Shown one piece after another: positions 12,957-24,300 of a stretch of DNA of 64,000 nt; the stretch's first letter is position 1, and each line of letters begins with the position of its first letter. Both the position numbers and the translations under genes were made by a program. The stretch covers positions 5,150,902 to 5,214,901 of the forward strand of contig NC_030855.1 in the NCBI RefSeq assembly GCF_000208745.1. Reading direction: 5' to 3'. The notes beneath the pieces were generated by a model. The model was not told where the DNA came from, did not search any database, and was given only the letters and a program-made list of their open reading frames with translations. Source of the DNA: Theobroma cacao. Lineage: Eukaryota; Streptophyta; Magnoliopsida; Malvales; Malvaceae.

Positions 12957-15619
12957 TGTCACGACCCAGAACTCCCATTGAGCCCGTGACAACCGCCGCG
13001 AAGCCTCGACAGATATTCTTCCCCCGAATGCCTTTCGAGACCTCGCAAGGCTTTTGTACCAGTTTTTCCATTCCTCTCTCTTTCTTCTTTTTTTTTTGAA
13101 TAATAAAATAAAATAGAAATATTAATTAAAATAATCTATTTTAATGTAAAACAATATATATATATTTTTGAAACATCCAAATATTAATTTTCTGCACATA
13201 AAAACAAAATAAATTTATACATATTGTAACATAGAAAACTGGAATATACAATTTAAATTACAATGACACGTGGGCCCCCAAATAACTGAGAATGTTTAAG
13301 TCTATAATCTTGCTTTCTAGGATGCAACTCCGAAATTTACTTCTCGATGCAATTGACAGTCTATTGCCTATTCTGAGCCTGAAAAATGTATAGGAAGAAG
13401 GGGTGAGATTATAAAATCCCAGTGAGTAGATAGACATCATCAAAATAATCTAAAGCCGAGTAATAGGAGACAATTAAAAACAATTCATCCCAACCCATAT
13501 AAATAATTGGATTTCATCCAATTACTCAACATGGCTTATGCACTTTTCAAAAACTTGGCCCTTGCCAAAAATCTATTCTCAGGGATACCCCGCGAAGGCA
13601 TCTTACCGAGACTGCCAAGGCTGTTTATTGTCACACACACAAACACATTTCACCTCTGAAAACACAACTGTTCCTTGGCGTTGGCTGAGTCCCAGTTTCA
13701 CGTGGTGGCCAGCGTGAAGTGTACTCAAATCCTACCTCGGGAGCCTACGCGCCTCTTCAATCGAGGTAAGCTCAATAATTGGGAACCGTGCCCCTTTAAT
13801 TAGGCTGGCCCACAGAACCCCCGTCATTGCAGTGCCCACTTTATAATCCACCAACCAATAAAATCACAATAGTATAACATGGCTCACTTAACACATTCAA
13901 GGTAAATCAAAGCAGTTCACATATTCTTTAAATCATAAAAATAACCAGTCATACCCACATTTATCATAAGCCATTTAATGTAAAATCATGGATAAACAAC
14001 ATAATCATAGTATAGGTCTCCAATTACTCTATTTTTGAAATCATTATTAAATTTTCAAAAATTTTATTAAATTATTTTATAAAATCTCATTTTCCCATAA
14101 AACACAATAATTTTCCAATTAAACCATTTTTTCATAAAATCACACAATTAAATAAATCTACTCTAGATAATTAAGACGATAGTAAGTTTACTCATTGTAA
14201 TAGGAGTACATATATTGCTATTCTTGGTCCTCGGGTGTAGTCTTTTACCCGTATCAGATANNNNNNNNNNNNNNNNNNNNNNNNNNNNNNNNNNNNNNNN
14301 NNNNNNNNNNNNNNNNNNNNNNNNNNNNNNNNNNNNNNNNNNNNNNNNNNNNNNNNNNNNNNNNNNNNNNNNNNNNNNNNNNNNNNNNNNNNNNNNNNNN
14401 NNNNNNNNNNNNNNNNNNNNNNNNNNNNNNNNNNNNNNNNNNNNNNNNNNNNNNNNNNNNNNNNNNNNNNNNNNNNNNNNNNNNNNNNNNNNNNNNNNNN
14501 NNNNNNNNNNNNNNNNNNNNNNNNNNNNNNNNNNNNNNNNNNNNNNNNNNNNNNNNNNNNNNNNNNNNNNNNNNNNNNNNNNNNNNNNNNNNNNNNNNNN
14601 NNNNNNNNNNNNNNNNNNNNNNNNNNNNNNNNNNNNNNNNNNNNNNNNNNNNNNNNNNNNNNNNNNNNNNNNNNNNNNNNNNNNNNNNNNNNNNNNNNNN
14701 NNNNNNNNNNNNNNNNNNNNNNNNNNNNNNNNNNNNNNNNNNNNNNNNNNNNNNNNNAAACCCATATGATCATATTTGAATCCCATCATACAAAAAACAT
14801 AATTTAACCATGGAAAATAAGGAGAAATGCATGGAAATGATAAATCTTAAGCTAAGCTTGAAAAATCATACCTTTAAACACTTGATTCCTTGAAAAATCA
14901 CACTTTTTCTTTGAATTTTTTCACCCTAGGGTTTGTTCTTATTTCTCTCTCTCTCCTGCTGGTTTTGGCTGACCCTCCAAATGAAGAATTCTGGAATTTT
15001 CAAGCCTTTTAATAGGCTTAATAAAATATTATTATTTTATTTACTTTTTTAATATTTTATTATTTTATTTTTTTCTAGCCATCTTTTTTACTTTCTTTTT
15101 CTACCACTCAATCCTCTTCACTTATCCATGTCTTCCATGAAATTTCTAGACTTTTCCAAAGTTTTGGTGGAGCAAATTTTTAAAAATTACACTTTTGCCC
15201 CCGTAAAGTGAAAAATTACGTTTTTACCCCAAAAACTGAAAAATTGCCCATAGACATATTTTTCATCGCTTATACTCATGTCATTCTCCAATTTGTCAAA
15301 TGTGATCTAAATTCTCTGAAAATCTCAAAATTTGTCCGCGAGTGGAAAATTACGATTTTGCCCCTAGATAGTGAAAATTTCGATTTGATTCCGAATTGAT
15401 CCTCGAACTCTGAATTACCATTTTGAGTCATCCCTGAACTATGAAACTCTTAATTTCACCTTAAAATTCCTATTTGAACTAGTTCGAGGCTTAATCGACT
15501 CAATAGTACCATTAGGGGCAATATCGTCTTTTAATTATTTTTCGAACTTCCTAAATATACAAACATTCTATCGAACATGTGAATGACATTATAATTATTT
15601 TACAAAGCAGGGTTTGACA
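12957..15619 (+). mobile_element. Solo LTR (TGTCACGACC family) with CATGG target-site duplication, inserted in the LINE
   Basis: The left end is TGTCACGACCC and the right end is GGGTTTGACA, with canonical TG...CA termini. The 5 bp before it (12952-12956) and the 5 bp after it (15620-15624) are both CATGG. No internal domain is seen, so it looks like a solo LTR, although 497 bp of it are unknown. LINE coding similarity continues on both sides. A second copy lies at 1-2305 and the beginning of a third at 63723. The repeated 'ttttgcccc' and 'acgattttgcccct' phrases at 15187-15365 are typical of this family's 3' part. Confidence 0.9.
14261..14757. other. Assembly gap (497 N) inside the solo LTR
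   Basis: Positions 14261-14757 are unknown bases. Open frames that appear to cross it are meaningless. The true gap length may differ, and a missing internal region of a complete element cannot be excluded. Confidence 0.99.
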
Positions 15620-18109
15620 CATGGCATCATAAATAAAGACATAAAAAAGATAGGCAGACTATTGATAATTAGCTTTAACAAGGTACCTCTGCCTCCTCTA
15701 GATAAGAATTTGGACTTCCATCCTTCCAATTTTTCCTCTACCCGATTCATTAAAAGTTTCCAAATCTTCAAGGAGGCTAGGTTCATACCCAAAGGCAACC
15801 CTAAGTATGAAGTTGGTAAGCTATCAACTTTGTAATTAATTCGGGCAACCCAATAATTCAAATCATCTTTACTAACTTCAACACCAAATAAATTACTTTT
15901 CTTAAAGTTTATTTTCATACCAAACATAATTTGAAACAAATGAAGCATTCTTTTCAAGTTCAATAATTCTTCTAAATTAGGCCTACAAAATAACAAGGTA
16001 TCATCAGCAAAACTATAGATGCGTAAGATGTGTTCTTGGTCATCAATGATCACACCATTACAATGAGATTCTCTTTAGCCTTGCCCATCATGAAACTGAA
16101 ATCCTCAACTACTAAATTAAATAGAAAAAGGATAAGGGGTAGCCTTGTCTCAAACCCCTTTACACTTTAATTAGCTTTGGAGAACCATTTACCAAGATTG
16201 AAACTGAAGCAGTTTTCACACATTCCATTATCCACTGACACCACCTTTTACCAAACCCCATTTTTTTCATAATAAATTCTAGAAACTCTTAGCAAACACT
16301 ATCATAAGCTTTCTTAAAGTTAACCTTTAACAATAGGCCACATTCTTTAATTTTATTCAAAAGATCCACCATTTCATTTGCAATTAGCACAAAATCAAGT
16401 AATTGCCTACCAACAATAAAAGCAAATTAGTGTTCCCTTATTACCCCACCAATTATTTTCCTTAATCTATTTGCCTATAATTTAGCAATTATTTTATAGA
16501 CACATCCCACTAGACTAATGGGTTTGTAATCACCAATAATATAAGTATTCTTCCACTCAAGTATCAACGTGGTAAAACTCTCATTCACATCATGTCCCAA
16601 TCTTCCAATATTGTAAAAATAAAAAATAAAAGACATTACCTTCCTTTTCATCATCGCCAATTGAGTTTTGAAGAAATTCAAGTTAAAACCATTTGGATTA
16701 GGTGCCTTGTTTCCATTACTTTCCTTAATTACCTCCTACGATTCTGATTCTAGAAACGAAGCCTCCAAACCCATCATAGATTGTTTCTTTAGCCTTCTAA
16801 TACCACATTGTAGGTCTGCCACCCTCATTATTTTCCTTATAGAAAATAATTTTCGAAAATACTTGACCATTTCCTTTTTAATTATTACTGGATCTTCAAT
16901 CAAATCAGTGTTAACCCTTATACTACCTAGTCTGTTCACATGTTTCCTTTTCGAAGCCATGGCATGGAAGTATTTAGTGTTTCTATCTCCCTCAAAAATC
17001 CATTTAGATCTAGATTGTTGCTTCCATTTACGTTCTTCAGTCTTATTATATACATTCCAAAGTTTAAACCTTTCTGCATCACCCTATCTTTCATTTCCCA
17101 TTCAATATGATTTCTTACCAATCTACCTCAATTTCTTGAATTTCAGTTTCAAGAGCCTCAATCTCGAAAGATCACCCCCAATTGCTTTTTGGTCCATTCT
17201 CTAATAGTTGGTCTTAGATTTTTGAGCCCCTACCATAACATTGGACTTTTAGAGTTCCTTGTCTTTGCCTTATCCCAATTGTCCTCTATCAAATCTTGGA
17301 AAGTACAATTATCAAACCAGTAATTAAAGGTGCGAAAAAGTTTAGGACCCGAATCCCAACTTTTTTCTTCTAATAACACTGGATTATGATCAAACAATGA
17401 GCTTGATAAGCATTTTTGGACCAATGTTTCAAAATAATTTTACCAGTCCGAATCAAATTAAAATCTATCTAACCTATCAAAAATAACCTTCCCTTTTTGC
17501 TACTTCATGTGTAATTTCCCCCATCATTGGTAAGTCAACCAAAGTAGCATTTTGAATAAAATTAGAAAAAGCATTGGCAGATCTTTAGACATCACATTTA
17601 CCAATCTTCTCATTTTCAGTTTTTACAGTATTAAAATCCCCACCCACACGCCACCATATATTCTAAGATTGAATTTTATGCAATAAAGAAACCCATAAAA
17701 GAGATCTTTTTACCTCATTATTTGATGCATACACAATTAGAAAACCATATTTTGTGGATAACCCATGAATTACACCAATTACAAGAATGAAATGCCTATT
17801 CAAGACATGTTCCTCCACAGTGAAAAAATCCTCACACCATATCATCATAAGTCCCCCAGATTGACCGTCCGCCTTCACACTGAATCCTTTCACTCATTCT
17901 TTACACCACGTTGATTCATATGAATTCTGCACAAGATTTTTCAATTGCGTTTTTTGAAAAAAATACAACATTTTGATTCTTATGTTTAATTAATCTTTTA
18001 ATAGTTTTTTTCTTTTCACCCCTACAAGGTCCTCTAACATTGCAAGTAAGTATCTTCATTAATAAACACTGTATGCACAACTTAAAATAGATCCACTACT
18101 ATGAACTTA

Positions 18110-19520
18110 CTAGACCCTGTTCCTTCTTTCCCAGGTTGTCACGGTTTTTAATGCACCTTTTTTAACAAACTTAAGACCTATTATTGCTTTTACTAACCAT
18201 GTAGCCTTAGCATTCTTTTGAATTAAATCACATGCCAAATTTTGGTCGTTCTTAAAGAAGGTTTTAGTTGCCGCACCCTATCTAGAATTGCTGTGTAATA
18301 CCTTGGCACATTCAAAAATCTTACTTTTATTTTAAAAATTCTTCCTACCTCTTGGTTTGCCCTTCTTTCTCTTGCTCACATTATTAATCCCCATATTTTC
18401 ACCATGTTTCGGTCCCTTACTGTGCTCTTTATTTTCTATTGACACCGACTTCCTTAAAAGTATTTCATCTTACTTAACCCAATTTTCATTTTCTATCTAA
18501 AAAATCTCCGCAACTCCTACATTTAAATCACCATTATCATCACCAATAAAACTTTGAGACATTAATCGAAGTTCCTCATCACTTGACATTAAATGATAAC
18601 AATCAATAGCTAAAGGCGTGATGGCTAATGGGTTATATGTTTAATTCGACTTCAAAGAATGCTTTGCATTCTCCAAACTCTCTTTACTAATTGACCCCAA
18701 CAATTTCCAAGAGCCTTAAAGAAATTAACATGCCACGAATGAATTAGAATTTCCTCTACTTTCACCCAACACAAGAATTTCGATTTACTTATGCATGTCT
18801 CATAAGGGACCAAGCTTGAAAACCACTATTAAAAACAATCCATGTAGTTAGTTAAAAGAACTTCCATTTCCTCCCTACTATGGAATGTGCAACCATACGC
18901 AGACTCGTAGTTTCTCTAATTCGAACCATTATACCTTTTGTAGTCAATTGTTGTTCCATAACCTGAATGTAGGACCTCTCTTTTAAGAATCCCAATGCAA
19001 TTTTCTTCAACCATTCCTTGTTCACCTTATGTATGAACACATTGGTACTTTCCCTTTTTCTCAACCTTTTTGCTACACCCTTTTGATCTCACCCTTATGT
19101 TTATAAGCATTAACTAATGCCTCTTTAAATGTACAGCAGACAAGAATGGACTGCTTTACACGATCAATTGGTGAATCGTGCCTCAGTCTTCCCACCTCAA
19201 ATGCTTTTGTGATCGTGATTTTTCTTTTAGAAAACACCATCCCATCCCCTAACGGATTGTTTTGTTTGCTCCTTCTCAAACCAGAATCTCACAAAGGCAT
19301 AATTCGAATATCCCTTTCTAATATTTTGTGAAATAAACACATCCACAACAATGCCAAACTAATCAAACACTACCTTAATACTAGCCCATGACATACTTAC
19401 CATTAGATTATCAACATAAACTATGAAGAGTGATCTCCTCCATCGTGCCAACTCAAATTTCCTATGATACCTAGTGCCTTGAAACTATTGCTTGCAGAAA
19501 CCCATGGTTGCTTCATCTCT
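18110..19520 (-). pseudogene. LINE ORF1 remnant with an RNA-recognition motif
   Basis: The minus strand near 19440-19260 encodes an RRM fold signature: RNP2 'LFIVYVDNL' and RNP1 'NYAFVRF', separated by 'VVDVFISQN'. Plant L1-type ORF1 proteins commonly start with such an RRM and bind the element's RNA. Downstream (19280-18110) is charged, low-similarity sequence with several stops. The start is uncertain; an ATG near 19525 would require a frameshift before the RRM. Confidence 0.7.
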
Positions 19521-19530
19521 TTCATGCTGA

Positions 19531-20499
19531 CCTATAAAAAAAAAAGAAAAAAGGAAAAAAAAAATCTCTTAACTCTTTCTCTCATTTATTTTCGTAACTG
19601 AAACATAAAACATTTAATAGATTTAACAAAATTACATATCAAAAATCTACATAGCAATTTAAAATTTTTTTAATGATTAACACTCATTATTTGAGGAATG
19701 GCAAAAACATGCACAGAATAACAGTTAAGGGAAAAAGTCTAAAATTGTAATTGAATCAAGTTATTAATTTGGATTGAATATTTGAACTTGTTTCGTTCGA
19801 GTTAGAGTTACTTGAACAACAAATCAAGTTGAATTGAGTTTGAATTTTGTAATACTCAATTTGAGTAAGTCGAGAGTTTTATTTAATTTTTTATTTTTTT
19901 AATAATCTTAGAATATATATATACATATTTAATTACATAATTTAAACTTTTATTTAAATTTTAATTTCCAATTCAAGTTTGAACTCCAGATAAATGAATT
20001 AATGAGATTTGAGTCTAATTGAACTGAACCTTAAATAATTTAATTACTTTTTGAGTCGATCGAAAGCTCAATTCTTTTAATCGAGTTGAGTTCGAGTTTG
20101 GCATTGCATTGACTTGGCTCGACTATACCTTTGAGAAAGATAATCCATTTATAATTTTAAAAAAAATTAATAAAATTATGTAGCATCAACAATCATGGCA
20201 ATTTTAGTGTATAGTTTTGCTTCTAAAGTATTAATATGGAAAAAAAAATTGTTTAACTCCGTAAAGGGCATTGAAGTAAATTTCACATAGGCACTTCTTT
20301 AACAGCTTTCCTCGGAGCCCCGACTTGTCTATTTATTACGGCTCACAACCATCTTCGTCATCCTCCTCATTAAATAAAAAGTAAAATTGCTATTAGTTAT
20401 ATTAAAATATTAAAAAAGGTCATAAAAAATCGGGAAAAAAATAAAAAATAATCATCGTCGAATAAGTACAGAGTTACTTAAAATTTCTATTATGCAGAG
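19531..20499. other. AT-rich intergenic region upstream of the HAC1-type gene
   Basis: I find no gene. The stretch 19760-20130 is built from variants of 'ttgagtttgaat', 'gagttcgagtttgg' and 'ggctcgac', which looks like an old plant repeat. The last 200 bp before 20500 probably hold the core promoter of the acetyltransferase gene, but no convincing TATA box stands out. Confidence 0.5.
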
Positions 20500-21373
20500 C
20501 GTGAAAAAGAAAGAAAGGGAAAAAACAAAAAATCCCCAATTGAAACCCCTCGTTGTTTTTTTTTTTTTTGGCAAACCCCAAGCACAGAAAAATTAATTTG
20601 ATTCCCCCCTTTCCCTGTTTCCCCTTTTTCTCTTCGCGATCTTCTCCTTCTGCTCATTCTTCTTCTCATCTCCCTCTCTGTCTTCGAATCGTACGCTCGT
20701 GTCAATTTTCCATTCGCACGTGCGACACAAGCGCTGTCTTGCCGATTCTTTTGTCCTTTTTTATTCCGATCGTCGTCTTCGTCGTCTTCGTCGCAATTCT
20801 CGGTCTTACCATCGGAATTCTCGAAGCTCCGATCGCAGCTGCTCTTGCTTCTGCTTTCAATTCGCATTTTTTCCTCAGGTTCGTTTTTTAGGGTTTTCGT
20901 TTCTTTTTAATGTTTTTATGAAATTGATGTTCTTTTTTCTTTATTAACCTAGGGTTTGTTAGTGCTTAGTGCTTAATTCTCTAATTAGGATCGTTTTATA
21001 TCTTGAATTGTTAAATTGGGGTTTCCGTTGCTTCATTGACCAAAATTCCCCAATTTTTCGTCCAATTTAGCCATTTTGGGTTTCAATTTTGTTAAACAAT
21101 GTGAAATTGTTGCAATTGAGATTGAATCATTGGAATTTGAGTTAATTTATTCAATTTGCTGAATATCTGTAAGCAGGGTAAGTTTAATTACAGAAATGCC
21201 ATGAAAGGGATGTATTTGAAGTGACAATTATAGGAGGGCAAAAAGAAAGAAGCATGAGTGGTGGTGGATGGTGCGATTGTAACGCGAGAGTGTGGAATAA
21301 GTTATGCAGTGGTTGTTTCTAGTTGTGGTAGTTACAAAGACAAGGCGAAAACGAAGAAGGAATAAGGATAGAA
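20500..21373 (+). other. 5' leader of the HAC1-type gene, with a leader intron
   Basis: A pyrimidine- and TCG-rich stretch from about 20500 to 20878 looks like a plant 5' UTR exon and ends in a good donor, CTCAG|gttcg. An intron then runs to an acceptor near 21200 ('tttaattacag|aaatgcc'), leaving a leader of about 170 bp before the start codon at 21374. An open frame of 112 codons at 20553-20891 overlaps this exon, but its serine/phenylalanine-rich content looks like translated UTR, not a gene. The transcription start is not determinable by eye. Confidence 0.55.
21254..21322 (+). other. Upstream ORF of 22 codons in the HAC1-type leader
   Basis: If the leader exon starts near 21200, three upstream ATGs precede the main start at 21374. 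Two give ORFs of 2 and 7 codons. The third, at 21254, encodes a 22-residue Trp/Cys-containing peptide and stops at 21320-21322, 51 bp before the main ATG. Such uORFs often lower translation of the main frame. That role is inferred and depends on the leader splice site. Confidence 0.4.
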
Positions 21374-24300
21374 ATGAATGTGCAGGCGCATATGTCGGGA
21401 CAGATATCGGGGCAGGTACCTAATCAAGGGGGATTGCCCCAGCAAAATGGGAACCCTCTTCAGCCTGCCCAGATGCAGAATTTAGGCGTTGCTGGAGGCA
21501 TGGGTGGTGGTGGCGTTGTTGGCGGTGGAGGTCCTCCGCATAATACACTGAGTATGGACCCTGACCTCATCAGGACACGGGAATTTATGCGAGGAAAGAT
21601 GTAAGATTTTCTATAAGCAGTAGTATTGATTTGCCTTGTTGTATGAATTGTTTGTATCTCCTGATTGATTTAGTTTAATTGCAGAGCAATTTGGAATAAA
21701 AGCTGCATTAGATATTGTGTGAATGCTGTCTGAATGTTATTTAATACCAATTGAAGCTATTTATGTTTCATCATTTTGTATGTGTGTGCATGGACGATTG
21801 TACACGTTTGTGACATGCATGTGCTGCTGGATGCTCAGTTGCATGTCAGTACCATTCTTTTGTTATAGATGGTGGCAAAATATTCAAATTTGTTTTTCTA
21901 CTTCTACAAACTGTGTATAGAAGTTAGCATACAAAAAATAACTAAGTCACAAGATGACTTTAGCACTTAATTGTCTATATTTCGCCTAAACTCAGTGATC
22001 TATGTTCAGTATGATTGGTAGAACTCTAGTGTGAATAGAACAGTGAAAAAGTGTGATAATTGGCATTGAAATAGTTGTGTATCTGTATGTGTAGGATTTT
22101 ATGCGCCTGTTTATAATGTTGATTCTGCATGAGATATATATTGACGTATGCATCATTCAATGGTATTTTCAACAAACTTAAGGGGCCACTGTCTGGTGCA
22201 ACAGGCAAGGCTTCTGGTTTAAGTTGTTAAAGAGTTCTCTCTCTTGCTCTTTTTTTTTTCTTTTTCAAAAGAAAGGAAAAGCTAAAGGAAAAAGACCTTG
22301 TTTATTTTTTCTTGTCAAGACTCCTCTTAGGTGGGTGAACAAATATGTGATGATTCTTGTGATTTCACATTGATATGTAGATTGATATAATCATTACTGC
22401 TATTTAGCTTCTATGTGAGATCAGTCTATTTATCAAGATTAGGCATTTCCGTCATAGAATTGTTTTGTTATTATATCTGTGTATAATGTTCATTTTTGAT
22501 AACTAGTGCAAATTTCAATTTTTTTTTCCCAGCATTGAGGTTTTAAAATTGCGGCACCAGCATCCTATTACTGAGGCATCAATGATCAAGTTTCTGGATT
22601 TTGCAAAACGGTTGGAAGAAGGTCTATTTAAGTTCGCTCAAACAAAGGTTAATTCTTTTGTCAAATTTCTATGTTTTGAGAAAATCTGTATCTTCATTGA
22701 TGTTTTTACCCATTTCATTTGTATGGTTCATTGCTGCTGTTATTTCTTCACTTCTTTTCTTTTTATGTTTGTGAGTTTCTTTCTCACTGTAGAAGCACAT
22801 TATTTTGTATTCTTCTGAAGAATTTTATGTCTATGTGCTACAACTTTCTTTTTTCTCCCCTTATTTCTGATACTTGGAATATGTCTTCTAGGAGGAATAT
22901 ACAAATTTGAGTACTTTAGAGCACCGTTTACAGAATATAATAAAGGAGAGCAGAAGTGTGCACAACCAACGACATCCGCAGCTTGTTAATTCGGCATCAG
23001 CACCAGTTGGTACAATGATACCCACCCCTGGTATGTCACACAGTGGCAATCCTAGCATCATGGTCACATCTTCTATAGATACTTCTATGAGTGCTGCCAA
23101 TGCAAGCATAGCTCCTACAACTGTCAATACAGGAAGCCTGTTGCCAACTGGTGGCATGAATAGTAGTTCCTTCAACCGATCTGAAGGTAAATTTGAGCCT
23201 TGCTGTTCTTTTGTAATCAGATTTAGATAGCATTTTCTACTGAGGGTAACTGAAATGTTACTTTTGTAGGAAATATATCGAATGGGTATCAACAATCACC
23301 TGCCAATTTTCCTATTGCTTCTGGTGGAATGTCATCAATTGGTGGGCCAAGAATGACAAGCCAAATGATTCCCACTCCTGGATTTAATGGCAATAGCAAT
23401 AACAGTAGCATTAGTAATCAGTCTTACATGAATAATCAGTCTTCCAATAATGTGGGTGGGCTTTCAACTGTTGAATCAACAATGGTATCACAGCCACAGC
23501 AGCAAAAGCAACATGTTGGTGGTCAAAACAGTCGTATTTTGCACACGCTTGGCAGCCAAATGGGTAGCGGCATCAGGTCTGGCTTGCAGCAGAAAACTTT
23601 TGGGTTTTCTAATGGGTCCCTAAATGGTGCATTGGGGATGATGGGCAACAATATGCAAATTGTAAATGAACCGGGGACTTCTGGGGGATATCAGACTGCC
23701 ACACCTTTTGCTAATACATCAAAACCTTTGCAACAACACTTTGATCAACATCAGCGACCCCTAATGCAAGGTAATATCTTGCTGTCATTTGTCTGTCTCG
23801 CTCTATTTCCTTTGATTTATTAATAATGAATCTGAAAATGTAATTTATTATTGGGATACGGGTTGTCTCAAAGAAAGCAATTCTTTTTGTCAGGTGATGG
23901 ATATGGAATGAGCAATGCTGATTCTTTTGGGTCTGGAAACTTGTATGGCACTGTGACATCTGTTGGATCAGTTACAAACTCTCAGAACTTGAATCCAGTT
24001 AACTTGCAGTCTATGTCCAGAACAAATTCTTCTTTGATGAGTAATCAGTCAAATTTACATGGTGTGCAATCGGTGGCCCATATGAGGCCGCCCCAGTCCA
24101 TGGATCAGTTTGATAAGATGAATTTCCAACCTTCAGTTTCTTCGAGAGACAATATTCTTCAGTCTAATCAACAGCAACAATTTCAGCAGCAGCCCAATCA
24201 GTTCCAACAACAGCAATTTGTTCAACAGCAACGTCACCAGAAGCAGCAAAATCAGCATCACCAGAGTTTGCTGAACAATAGTGGTTATAGTCAGTCTCAG

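Larger units (their letters stand above)
11310..18059 (-). pseudogene. LINE ORF2 remnant: endonuclease, reverse transcriptase, RNase H
   Basis: A start at 18057-18059 gives 'MKILTCNVRGPCRG', the usual opening of a plant LINE apurinic endonuclease. Reverse transcriptase landmarks follow at lower coordinates: 'PNPNGFNLNFFK' (about 16690), 'GDYKPISLVGCVYKIIAKL' (about 16540-16480), 'GLRQGYPLS' (about 16140) and the catalytic F-A-D-D box (about 16007). The frame then reaches 'LSRGGRGTLLK' just before the inserted LTR. Beyond the LTR, 'EDGGLGLVDLEIRNKGLL' (about 12860) and 'FWHDAWL' belong to the C-terminal region. An RNase H domain lies at 11790-11320, ending with 'NNVADELAK'. Numerous stops make it non-functional. 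Confidence 0.85.
11016..19530 (-). mobile_element. L1-type non-LTR retrotransposon (LINE), decayed, interrupted by an LTR
   Basis: Read on the minus strand, the region carries an ORF1 with an RNA-recognition motif (19520-18110) and an ORF2 with endonuclease, reverse transcriptase, a C-terminal Zn/RT-associated region and RNase H (18059 to about 11310). Frames are broken throughout. A 2663-bp LTR (12957-15619) interrupts ORF2 between the end of the reverse transcriptase and the C-terminal region. Protein similarity resumes on the other side, so the LINE is the older element. No poly(A) end (poly-T on the plus strand) is visible before the Copia LTR at 11015, which suggests the Copia insertion cut the LINE's 3' end. 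Confidence 0.85.

Noticed and set aside
14163..14789. Open frames spanning 14163-14789 on both strands
   Set aside because: They are created by the run of N and contain no real codons there.
20490..20891. Open frames over the HAC1-type leader on both strands
   Set aside because: They are low-complexity translations of a C/T-rich 5' UTR, with no conserved content.
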